Positions 18,784-28,300 of a DNA stretch of 38,573 nucleotides are shown here, one piece after another. The translations under genes were made by a program, and so were the position numbers. The notes beneath the pieces were generated by a model. That model saw only the letters and a program-made list of their open reading frames with translations, ran no database searches and was not told where the DNA came from. The DNA is from CAZMGT01 sp964565895 (lineage in GTDB: Bacteria > Armatimonadota > Zipacnadia > UBA1398 > CAZMGT01). The stretch covers positions 1 to 38,573 of the forward strand of contig CAZMGT010000036.1 in the NCBI GenBank assembly GCA_964565895.1, given 5' to 3'. Each line of letters opens with the position of its first letter. Position 1 is the stretch's first letter.

Positions 18784-21700
18784 CTAGCCCAGGCACACGA
18801 CGCGCCCGTCGTTCGTCGCCAGGAACAGCCTGCCATAAGCGGCGGCCATGCCGTCCCACACAGGGATGAAGTCCAGCTTATACTCGGCAACCTTCGCCCC
18901 GTCGCTTGTGGAGACAGCCCAGAGCAGCGAGCCATCGCGCCCGTTTAGCACGGCGACTTGCTCCTCTAGCTGCGCTTGGATTTTCGGGTCTGCGAAGCGG
19001 TCAAACGCTTCCTCCTCGTTCACCACGTCCGGCGGCCCGGCGACGAACAGGGTCTTGCCGGCAAGGACCATTGCTCGAACATAGAACGGAATCTCCTGCG
19101 ACCAGTTATAGGTAATCGACTGCGCTCGGCCTTGCTGGCCGCGGCGTGTGATGATCTTCGGTGCCTTGCTCGTTGCGAAGAGGTGATACTCCAGCGGAGT
19201 TGACCACTTGAAATACTCCGGTTTTCTCCCGTAGCCGTAGACCGACGCCTCGTCGAACGCCAATATCCGCCCCGCGGGCGCCACACGTCCCGCGCGCGGC
19301 CAGCCCCCAGCGCCGGAGACCCACCGCTTGCCGTAGACCCAATAGGAGCGGTGGAACCACGAGCCGTCCAAGAACCCCGTGGGGCAGAACAGGTGCGCCC
19401 CCTCGCCCTGCTGGTCGGCGATGACATCTGGCGTGTGCGTAATCACGCGTGTCCGCTTGCCCTGCAGGTCGAACTGCTGCGTGCGCATGTATACGAAGCG
19501 GCCATCTGTCGAGAGAATGTCTGGCAGGGCGACGGGCATGTTTAGGCCCTCGATCTTCGCCTGCAGCGTCTTGCCCGTTTCAGGGTCGCGCTCATCGAGC
19601 ACGGTTTCGGAAAGCATCTTGCCCGTGGCCAGCTCCAGGCGATATAGCCGCAGCCCGCCGTCGAGGAACATCGACCTCCCCGCCACACAATAGACCGCTC
19701 CGTCGCGCACGAGCACACTCCCGTGGACCGGCCACACGCTCTCCAGCTGCTCGTAGGACATTACCTGTTCGCTGCTCGGCGCCGCGCGGAACCGCCAAAC
19801 CAGCGCGCCATCCTCCTCGCGCAGGCAGTAAACCCAGCCATCGCGACACCCGAATACGACGTATCCCCCGCTGACCGTCGGCGGGGAGTCGATGCGTCCG
19901 CCAGCGATATAGCTCCACCTTTCCGTCCCGTCTTCGCTGCTCAGGGCATACAGCCGGTGGCTGTCGATATCGGCGACATATACTGTTCCCCCGCTGATCA
20001 CCAGGCTACTTAGCCTGCCCCCCAGCCGCTTTTGCCACTTCGTCTGCAGTTTGCTGCTCACCACGGACTGGGTATGCCCGCTGCGCTCGCCGTCGTGCCG
20101 ATACGTGGGCCACTCCTCAGCAGCCTGCCCGCTGCGCTGGGCAACCTTTCCAAACGCCGGCCCGCGCTCAAGCCGCGGCTCTTGCCCAGTTAGCCCTCGC
20201 TCAAATCGGCGCGTTCCCGCTGGTGCTAACGCGTTAAACCCGCACAGCTTCGCCTCAAGGTAGCACGCGCACGAATGCGGCGGCGCGTATACCATTCCGT
20301 TCGCGGGCATCACGCCATATATGCAGCCGCCGCGCACCCAGTGATTAATCTCCCAGTGCTTCTTGCGAAAATCGACAAACTCGATCCCCGTGCGCGAGGT
20401 GAGGATATAGTTCTGCGTTGCTTTTGCGCGATAGCAGCGGTGGTGGAACCAATATGTCTCGACATCCGGGGGAAACTCAACCTTCACCTCGCCGGTATAC
20501 GGGTCGCGGCCGTAAAACACGCCCGAGTCGCGGCCTGCCGCGATCGCCCCGGCCCAGACGAGGTTGTTGATAACGAACAAGTCTTCCGGCGAGTTGTGCC
20601 CGGAGCGCGGGTGCTCCTCAGTCCACAGGATCTTGCCGTCTTTAAGCGAGAGCGCCGTCTCCGTCCCCCGGCCTCCGAAGAACAACACCAAGTCGCGATA
20701 TAGCACAAGAGTTGGGCCAAAGTTCGTGGGAATGGGTGACCGCCGCTCAACAGGCTCCGACGTCCACAGCTTGTTCCCCGTAGCGCGCTCCAAGCACACG
20801 ATGCGCTCGCCGTCGTGAAACACCACGTGCTTGCTGTCCGCAGCAAGCGTTAACGGAACGACGCGCTCGCGCTTGCGCCAGAGGATCTTGCCCGTCTCCG
20901 CTTCTACCGCGGTAAGCCAGCGCTGCTTCTCGTCCCACGGCCACTCCTCTGCGACACGCGCCTTGGCCTGGCCCACCGAGCGATACTTGGGGACATATCT
21001 TATCTCCTGCGGCGAGTCGTTGACGACGAGGAACAACACGCCCTGCGAGGCGATTACTTCCTCCGTGGCGCGGCTTTGGTCATAGACGCGGATCGTTTTC
21101 CCCGTGGCGGCGTCCAGCTCGGTTAGCGGCGCGTAAAGCCCGAGGGTAACGTAGACCCTGTCCCCCACAGCAACGAGCCGGCGCTGCAGTTGCGCCGGGC
21201 CACTCTTAAACGGCCACAGCCGCGTATGCCAGCGGAGGATCCGTCGCTTCCACAAAATCGTCCCGCTAAACGCATCGCGCGCGACAAGCGCCCAGCGCGA
21301 GGGAAGCATAATGGAACACCGCGGGCCTTCGTCGATGATGTAGAAAATGCGGCCGTTTGCGCAAACGAGGGCGCTCATGCTCGCCATACGATCGTGGTGC
21401 CGCGACCAGCGCGGGCTGCCCACCCACTGCACGTGGCGCGGCGGCCCCACTGCGGTGTCGTTGGAAACGCAATTGTTCGTCGCGTCGTGCAGGTAGTGCG
21501 TCCACTCGTCGTACTCCTTGGGCCACGGCTTGGTGATCTTGCGCCACGCACCCCCGCGTTTGACATATGCCACTCCACCTGGGGCGAGCACGCGCTCTAC
21601 CTCGGCCAGCGACACGTCTCCCAGATCCTCGGCGACCACGAGATTCACCAGGTTCTCCACATATGGCAGCCGCCGCCCGGCCAATTGCTCAACGGTCACC

Positions 21701-22005
21701 TTGCCGTATAGGCCCAGGGACTGAACGTACTCCCGCGCCTTGTTAACGTTGTCCCTGTCTCTGTCCAGCCCCTGAACGATGTAGCTGTCGTTGGCATGGA
21801 GCGCGGCAGTCAGCCTGCCCTCGCCGCAGCCAATGTGCACTATCAGCCCCCCCTGCACGCCCGTTTCCCTGAGAATCTCGCGCGCCTGCTGCTTCGCGCT
21901 CAGGTATGACCTGGGCTGCGCGCTGCCGACGTGGTGCACAGCGACCAGCGACGCTACGACAAACGCACACAAAACAAGGGCAATCCGCCATGGGCGAAAA
22001 CGCAC
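18784..22005 (-). CDS. Exported methyltransferase-like / PQQ-propeller fusion, paralogue 2
   Basis: I chose the GTG at 22005 (1073 residues): AAAGGAGGA lies eight bases upstream and a signal peptide (WRIALVLCAFVVASLVAVHHVGSAQ) follows. The frame extends upstream to 22104 but that would overlap the preceding gene. The domain order matches paralogue 1: glycine motif VVHIGCGEG-type (here IVHIGCGEG, 55-63), LPYVENLVNLVVAED, linker PWPKEYDEWTHYLHDATNN, then propeller blades with a WPTYRHD restart and the PPHSCACY motif (Cys579, Cys581). It is closest to paralogue 3, including long stretches identical in DNA. The gap to the next start downstream is 21 bp, supporting a shared transcript. Confidence 0.87.
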   Translation of the reverse strand: MRFRPWRIALVLCAFVVASLVAVHHVGSAQPRSYLSAKQQAREILRETGVQGGLIVHIGCGEGRLTAALHANDSYIVQGLDRDRDNVNKAREYVQSLGLYGKVTVEQLAGRRLPYVENLVNLVVAEDLGDVSLAEVERVLAPGGVAYVKRGGAWRKITKPWPKEYDEWTHYLHDATNNCVSNDTAVGPPRHVQWVGSPRWSRHHDRMASMSALVCANGRIFYIIDEGPRCSIMLPSRWALVARDAFSGTILWKRRILRWHTRLWPFKSGPAQLQRRLVAVGDRVYVTLGLYAPLTELDAATGKTIRVYDQSRATEEVIASQGVLFLVVNDSPQEIRYVPKYRSVGQAKARVAEEWPWDEKQRWLTAVEAETGKILWRKRERVVPLTLAADSKHVVFHDGERIVCLERATGNKLWTSEPVERRSPIPTNFGPTLVLYRDLVLFFGGRGTETALSLKDGKILWTEEHPRSGHNSPEDLFVINNLVWAGAIAAGRDSGVFYGRDPYTGEVKVEFPPDVETYWFHHRCYRAKATQNYILTSRTGIEFVDFRKKHWEINHWVRGGCIYGVMPANGMVYAPPHSCACYLEAKLCGFNALAPAGTRRFERGLTGQEPRLERGPAFGKVAQRSGQAAEEWPTYRHDGERSGHTQSVVSSKLQTKWQKRLGGRLSSLVISGGTVYVADIDSHRLYALSSEDGTERWSYIAGGRIDSPPTVSGGYVVFGCRDGWVYCLREEDGALVWRFRAAPSSEQVMSYEQLESVWPVHGSVLVRDGAVYCVAGRSMFLDGGLRLYRLELATGKMLSETVLDERDPETGKTLQAKIEGLNMPVALPDILSTDGRFVYMRTQQFDLQGKRTRVITHTPDVIADQQGEGAHLFCPTGFLDGSWFHRSYWVYGKRWVSGAGGWPRAGRVAPAGRILAFDEASVYGYGRKPEYFKWSTPLEYHLFATSKAPKIITRRGQQGRAQSITYNWSQEIPFYVRAMVLAGKTLFVAGPPDVVNEEEAFDRFADPKIQAQLEEQVAVLNGRDGSLLWAVSTSDGAKVAEYKLDFIPVWDGMAAAYGRLFLATNDGRVVCLG
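20363..20403 (-). repeat. 41-bp identity shared with paralogue 3
   Basis: This stretch is identical, base for base, to 23677-23717 in the neighbouring paralogue, and encodes part of the LTSRTGIEFVDFRK segment. A further identical stretch lies just before it (about 20327-20359 against 23642-23674). Third codon positions are kept, unlike most of the pair, which suggests recent duplication or gene conversion. Confidence 0.75.
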
Positions 22006-22028
22006 GGGTAAGTCCTCCTTTCCTTTCC

Positions 22029-25000
22029 CTAGCCTAAGCACACTACGCGGCCGTCTTTCGTCGCCATATACAGCTTGCCCTCCGCTGCGGCCATGCCGTC
22101 CCACACGGGACTGAAGTCCAGCTTATACTGCGCGAGCTTTGCCCCGTCGCCCGCGCCGAGAACCCAGAGCAGCCCTCCGCGTTTCCCTTCAAGCGCGGCC
22201 ACTTGCTCGGCAAGCTTTGCCTGCATGTCCGGGTCGTTGGGCCGGGCAAACGCTTCCTCTTCGTTTACGACATCGGGCGGGCCCGCGACAAACAACTTTC
22301 CGCCCGCGAGAACGATCGCCCGCACGTGCAGCGCCGGCTCCTCGAGCACCCACTTAAAGCTCGCCGCGCTAAGCTGCTCGCGCGAGAATTTCTTGCGAAT
22401 GCGCCAGTCCGCCGCAGAAGCGCCTTTCTTTACAGCATCTATGCGCCCGCTGGCCTTGCGCACACGCTCGATCGCCGCGCGATCGATCTTCTTTTCCGCA
22501 GCGAACAGGTGATACTCGGCCACCGTAGACTGGCACAGATATTCCGGCTTGCGCCCAAAGCCATAAACGTAGTTCTCGTCGAACACGAGCGGCCGGCCCG
22601 AGGGGACGTAGCGCCCCGCGCGGAACCATCCGCCCCAGCCGGAGGACACGCTCCGCCCAAACAGCCAGTACGAGCGGTGGAACCAAGCGTCGTCGAGGAA
22701 CCCTGTGGGGCAGAACAGGTGCGCCCCCTCGCCATCCTGGTTCGCGGCGTCGCCGGCGACGATCTCCAGCCGCTTCCCCTCCAGGTCAAACCGCTGCGAC
22801 CGCATGTAGACGTACTTTCCATCGCAGGACAGGATGTCCGGCAGGGCGACGGGCATGCTTAGCCCCTTCATCTTCATCTGTAGGTTCATGCCCGTCTCGG
22901 GGTCGCGCTCGTTAAGTATCGTCTCTGAAATCTTCTTCCCCGTCTTCAAGTCTAGCCGACACAGGCGCATGCCTCCGTCGAGGAACATCGACCGCCCGGC
23001 AACGCAATACACAACCCCGTTGCGCACGAGCACGCTGCCGTTTACCGGCCACACGCTTTCCAACTGTTCGTAGGACATCACCTGCGCTTCGCTCGGAGCG
23101 GCAAGGTAGCGCCAGGCCAACTCGCCGTCGCTCGCGCGCAGGCAGTACAGCCAGCCGTCGCGGCAGCCAAATACCACATAGCCCCCGCTCACCGTGGGGG
23201 GAGAATCGATCCTCCCGCCTGCGTCATAGGTCCACCTTAGCTTCCCGCTTGCGCTGTCCAGGGCGTAGAGGCGCTGGCCGTCAACATCTGCGACAAACAC
23301 CGTTCCGTTGGCGACCACGACGCTGCTCAGCTTTCCCCCAACGGTCGTCTCCCATTTTTTTTGCAGTTGCTGGGAAACCTCGGTTTGCGCGTGGCCGCTG
23401 CGCGCGTTGTCGTGCCGATATGTGGGCCAGTCCTCCGGTCCCGTTTGAGCATCGGACACCGCGCCATAGGCCGGCCCGCGCTCCAGCCGCAGCTCCTCGG
23501 GAATCGTCTCCCGCGCAAACCGGCGCACGCCCGCGGGAGCCAGCGCGTTAAACCCGCTGAGCTTCGCCTCAAGGTAGCACGCGCAGGAGTGCGGCGGCGC
23601 GTAGACCATCCCGTTGGCGGGCATTATCCCGTATATGCACCCGCCGCGCACCCAGTGATTAATCTCCCAGTGCCTTTTGCGAAAATCGACAAACTCGATC
23701 CCCGTGCGCGAGGTGAGAATGTAACGCTCCGTAGCCTTGGAGCGGTAGCAGCGGTGGTGGAACCAATACGCTTTAACATCCGGGGCAAACTGGCTTTTTA
23801 CCTCACCGGTGCGCGGGTCAAGGCCGGTGAACACTCCCGAGTGCTGACCGCCGGCGATCTCCCCGGCCCAGGCCAGCCCGCCGGCAACGATCAGGTCCTC
23901 GGGCGAATTGTGGCCCGAGGGCGGGTGCTTTGCCGTCCACAGTTGCTTTCCCGTCTCCGCAGAAAGCCCTACCGTTGTCCCCTTGCCGCCGAAAAACAGG
24001 ACAACATCGTCATAAAGCACAAGCGTCGGGCCGAATTTAAGCGGCAGGGGCGAGCGCCGGGCAACGGGCTCCGATATCCACAATTGCTCCCCCGTGCTCC
24101 GGTTTAGGCACACGAGCCGCTCGCCATCGTGAAACACAACGCGCTTGTCGTCGGCGGTTAGCGTGAGCGGGACGACCTTATACTTCTTGCGCCAAATCGT
24201 GCGCCCGCTGCCCGCCTCAATGGCGACGACCCACCGCTGCTTCCCATCCCACGGCCAATCGCGGGCAACGCGCGCGCACTCCGCCCAGCAATAGGTGTTC
24301 GCCGGCTTGTAGTTCTCCCAGGTCTGCGGCTTTTCGTTTACCTGGGCAAAGATTACCCCCTGAGAGACGATCAGCTCCTCCGTGGCGCGCGTGTCCGCGA
24401 ATACGCGAAGCGTTTTGCCCGTTGCCGCGTCGAGCTCGCTCAGCGGCTGGTCCAGCCCCAGCGTAACATACACCCTGTCGCCCACCGCAACGAGCTTCCG
24501 CGGAAGCTGCGCTGGCCCGCTCTTCAGCGGCCACAAGCGGTGGTGCCACGGGCCAATCTGCCGCTTCCACAAGATCGTCCCGTTAAACGCATCGCGCGCC
24601 ACGAGATACCAGCGCGAGGGGAGGAGGATCGCCGAGCGCGGCCCCTCGTCCATTATGTAAAACACGCGCCCGTTTGCCGAAACGAGGGCGCTCATGCTCG
24701 CCATGTGGTCGTGGTGCCGCGACCAGCGTGGGCTGCCCACCCATTGCAGATGCCGCGGCGGGCCAACGACTTCGTCCTTGGACACGCAGTTGTTCGTCGC
24801 GTCGTGAAGGTAGTGCGTCCACTGGTCATATTCCTTGGGCCACGGTTTTTTGATCATTTGCCACCCGCGGCCGCGCTTTATATAGGCCACGCCCCCCGGC
24901 GCCAGGACGCGCGTTATCTCGCTCGTGGAAATGCTTCCCAGCTCTTCCGCGACGACGAGGTTCACCAAGTTTTCCACATAGGGCAGCCTGCTCCCGCGCA

Positions 25001-25319
25001 GCCTCTCCGCGGTTACCCGCCCGTAAAGGCCGCGCCCGCGGATGTACTCCCGTGCCCGCTTAACGTCCTCCGGGTCTTCGTCCAGCCCTTGCACGACGTA
25101 TCTTTCGCTCGCCCCCAGCGCCGCGGTAAGTCGCCCACTGCCACAGCCAAGATGAACGATAAGTCCTCCTTTAATTCCTGTTTGGCGAAGAATGTCGCGA
25201 GCTTGCTTGTCTGCGTTGAGATACGAGCGCGGCTGCGCACTCCCTGTGCGATATGCGCAAAACAGCAGCGCACACGCCCCAACAACGCACGCCAACGCTA
25301 CGATCCTCCTCGCGAGCAT
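22029..25319 (-). CDS. Exported methyltransferase-like / PQQ-propeller fusion, paralogue 3
   Basis: I chose the ATG at 25319 (1096 residues), preceded by AAGGGAGT and followed by a signal peptide (RRIVALACVVGACALLFCAYRTGSA). The longer frame to 25415 would overlap paralogue 4. The methyltransferase-like domain has IVHLGCGSG (54-62) and APGGVAYIKRG; the linker is PWPKEYDQWTHYLHDATNN; the propeller region has the WPTYRHD restart and PPHSCACY (Cys579, Cys581). Relative to paralogue 2 it carries an extra charged helix near the C-terminus (about 965-1010, with AIERVRKASGRIDAVKKG), which looks like an insertion between blades. It ends 23 bp before paralogue 2 starts. Confidence 0.87.
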   Translation of the reverse strand: MLARRIVALACVVGACALLFCAYRTGSAQPRSYLNADKQARDILRQTGIKGGLIVHLGCGSGRLTAALGASERYVVQGLDEDPEDVKRAREYIRGRGLYGRVTAERLRGSRLPYVENLVNLVVAEELGSISTSEITRVLAPGGVAYIKRGRGWQMIKKPWPKEYDQWTHYLHDATNNCVSKDEVVGPPRHLQWVGSPRWSRHHDHMASMSALVSANGRVFYIMDEGPRSAILLPSRWYLVARDAFNGTILWKRQIGPWHHRLWPLKSGPAQLPRKLVAVGDRVYVTLGLDQPLSELDAATGKTLRVFADTRATEELIVSQGVIFAQVNEKPQTWENYKPANTYCWAECARVARDWPWDGKQRWVVAIEAGSGRTIWRKKYKVVPLTLTADDKRVVFHDGERLVCLNRSTGEQLWISEPVARRSPLPLKFGPTLVLYDDVVLFFGGKGTTVGLSAETGKQLWTAKHPPSGHNSPEDLIVAGGLAWAGEIAGGQHSGVFTGLDPRTGEVKSQFAPDVKAYWFHHRCYRSKATERYILTSRTGIEFVDFRKRHWEINHWVRGGCIYGIMPANGMVYAPPHSCACYLEAKLSGFNALAPAGVRRFARETIPEELRLERGPAYGAVSDAQTGPEDWPTYRHDNARSGHAQTEVSQQLQKKWETTVGGKLSSVVVANGTVFVADVDGQRLYALDSASGKLRWTYDAGGRIDSPPTVSGGYVVFGCRDGWLYCLRASDGELAWRYLAAPSEAQVMSYEQLESVWPVNGSVLVRNGVVYCVAGRSMFLDGGMRLCRLDLKTGKKISETILNERDPETGMNLQMKMKGLSMPVALPDILSCDGKYVYMRSQRFDLEGKRLEIVAGDAANQDGEGAHLFCPTGFLDDAWFHRSYWLFGRSVSSGWGGWFRAGRYVPSGRPLVFDENYVYGFGRKPEYLCQSTVAEYHLFAAEKKIDRAAIERVRKASGRIDAVKKGASAADWRIRKKFSREQLSAASFKWVLEEPALHVRAIVLAGGKLFVAGPPDVVNEEEAFARPNDPDMQAKLAEQVAALEGKRGGLLWVLGAGDGAKLAQYKLDFSPVWDGMAAAEGKLYMATKDGRVVCLG
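23677..23717 (-). repeat. 41-bp identity shared with paralogue 2
   Basis: Partner of 20363-20403. The two copies lie in the same direction 3314 bp apart, so recombination between them would delete or duplicate one fusion-gene length and leave a hybrid gene in frame. Confidence 0.75.
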
Positions 25320-25372
25320 CGGGCCGACTCCCTTCTGAACCCAAGCGGCTAAAGTTGCTGGCTTAAGCGCGG

Positions 25373-28300
25373 CTATCCTCCGCCAAACGACAACACGCTG
25401 CCATCTGCGGCGCACAAATATAGCCGGCCATTTGCGGCAACCAGCGAGTCGAATACGGGCGGCGCGGGCAGTTTAACCTCGCTTAACTTCTCCCCGCTCT
25501 CCGGAGATACCGCCCACAGCGAGGCGCCCAGCTTGCCCTCCAAGGCCAAAATCCCTCGTTCTCCCTGGGCGAGAAAATCTGGCGGCCCTGCGATAAACAG
25601 CTTGTCCCCAGCAAGCACCATCGCCCGTACGAGCAGCGGGATCGTCTTCGTCCACTTATAGCCGATCGCCGGTTTCTCGCGGATTACGCCTCGTCGCCGG
25701 GCTGCCGGCGGCGCTTGCGCGCTTTTGCTCGTGGCAAACAGCCGATATGCCGTCTTGCCCAGGCCCACGTGGCTCCCGTCGCGCGAATAGCGGTTGCGTC
25801 CGTAGCCGTAAATCGTGCTCTCGTCGAGCACAAGTATCCGCCCCGCGGGAACCCGCGTGCCCAGCTGCGGCCAACCGCCCCAGCCGCTGGAGAACATTGT
25901 GCCGTAGACCCAATATGTCCGATGCCACCACGAATCGTCGAGAAACCCCGTGGACCCGAACAAGTGCACGCCGCCCTCGGGCTGCAAGCGGCCCTGCTTG
26001 TCGAACTTCACATGGCGCATATACACAAATTGCCCGTCGCTGGAGAGGACGTCGGGCAGGGCCGCGTTCATTGCCGCCATGTTCGTCCCCTTAATTATCT
26101 CCTGCGGCTCCTCGCCGGTCTTCGGGTCGCGCCCCGATATCGGCGTAACGGAGAGCAGCTTGCCCGTCGCCGCCTCTAGGCGGTAAAGATACATCCCGCC
26201 GTCGAGGAACGACGAGCGACCCGCGGCGCAAAAGACAACCCCCTCTTCCACAAGCACGCTCCCGTGTACTGGCCAGACGGACTCAACCTGGTCATAGGCG
26301 ACAATGCGCAAGTCCTGCGGAGCCGCGCGAAACCGCCAGACAAGCTCGCCGTCGGTCGCGCGCAGGCAATACACCCATCCGTCGGCTGAGCCAAACAAGC
26401 ACAGCCCGTTGTAAATGGTCGGCGGCGAGTCCACGCGCCCTCCAGCGGTGAACTTCCACACCACCTTGCCGCTGTTAGCATCCAGGGAGTAAACGGTGTG
26501 CCTATCCACAGCGGCAACGAACACGCGCCCCTCGGCAACCGTAACGCTGGTCAGCCTTCCCCCAAGCTTGGTCGCCCACCTCAGCGACACCTGCGCGGGC
26601 ACCGCGGACTTCGTCCAGCCGCTGCGCGCGGCGTCGTGCCGATATGTCGGCCAGTCCTGCGCCGAGGCCGCGGGCTGCGTCGCCGAGCCATAGGCCGGCC
26701 CCCGCTCCAGCCTCTCCGCGGGCCACGGCTCACCGTTAAACGTCGCCCGCGACCCCGCCGGAGCAAGCGCGTTAAACCCGTTGAGCTTCGCCGTAATGTA
26801 ACACGCGCAGGAGTGCGGCGGAGCATAAAGCAGCCCGTTGCAGGGCAGCACGCCATATTGGCACACCCCGCGCACCCAGTGGTTGGCCACCGCCCGGCCG
26901 GTCCTTACGTCCACGAACTCCACGCCTGCCCGCCCCAGGACGAGGTAGCGGCTCGTCGCTTTGTTGCGATAGCAGCGGTGGTGCCCCATGCCCACGTTGA
27001 AAAACTGGCTGTCCGGCGGCCGCTGTCTCTTAACTTCCCCGGTCAGCGGGTCGCGCGCGGTGGTAATCCCCGGGTCCCGCGCGCGAACCAAGTTCCCCGT
27101 CCAAACCAGCCCGTCGGCAACGAGCACGTCCACCGGCGCGTTATAGCACTCGCGGCAGGGGCAGCTCCACAGCCTGCGCCCCGTCTTTGCCGAAAATGCG
27201 ATTAGCTCCCCCACGGGCGCGTCGCCGCCCTTGCTCGTTACCGTCCAGCTCACCGCGCCCGAGCTGGCTTGTCCCCCTGTTTGCTCAGCCTGCCCGCGGT
27301 CCGCGGAGAGAACGACATCGCCGTAAACGACGAGGGTAGGCGCCGACCACGCTGGGCGGTTCAAGCTTACCGGCCGACGCGCTCGCCAGAGAAGCTGCCC
27401 GTGCTTTGCCCCAAGGCAAACGATTGCTTTTGTGTTTTGGAAATACACTCGCCCGCCGCCCACAGCGAGCGTCAGGGGCATGAGGCCCACGGTGTCGCCG
27501 TCGGAACGCTCCCACAGCACGCGCCCGCTGTTTGCGTCAACGGCCATCACCTTTTTCTTGGGCGGGGGAACAGTCGGCGAGCGCCGCGCCGTTGCCTGAC
27601 GCTGCGCCTGGGGGTCGCCCACGGCCAGATACAGCACGCCATCGGCGTAAACGATTTCATCCGTGCCCTCGGTCCCGCGATAGGTAAGCAGCGTTTTCCC
27701 CGTCGCCGCGTCGAGAGCGGTGACCGGCGCGCCGTAGCCGAGGGTGACAAACACTCGCTCGCCGGCGGCAACCAACCGCCGCTGGAGCTCGCTCGGCCCG
27801 CTGCGGAACCCGCGCAAGTGCCACTCCCAGGGGCCCATCTCCCGCTCCCAGAGCAGCGTGCCGGAAAATGCGTCGCGCGCTACGAGAAACCAGCGCGAGG
27901 GCAGCGCCACGGTGACCGTCGGCGCTTCGTCGACGATGTAAAAAATCCGCCCGCCCGAGGAGACCGCTACGCTTACGCTCGCCAAATGATCGTGGCTGCG
28001 CGCCCACCGCGGGCTTCCCACCCACTGGATGTGATGCGGCGGACCGACGACCGTGTCATTAGCCACGGCGTTGTTCGTCGCGTCGTGCAGGGCGTGGGTC
28101 CATTCGTCGATGTTCTTCGGCCAGGGTTTGCTCGTCTTCTTCCACCCGCGGCCGGCCTTCACATATGCCACGCCGCCGGGGGCTAAGACGCGCATCACCT
28201 CGCCCATGGGAATGTCGCCCAGGTCCTCGGCAACGACCAGGTTCACCAGATTATCCACATAGGGCAAGGCGGGCAGCGTCCAGCGCTCCACAGAGACCGG

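Noticed and set aside
27269..28186. Open frame of 305 codons on the plus strand within paralogue 4
   Set aside because: Paralogue comparison fixes the minus strand as coding.
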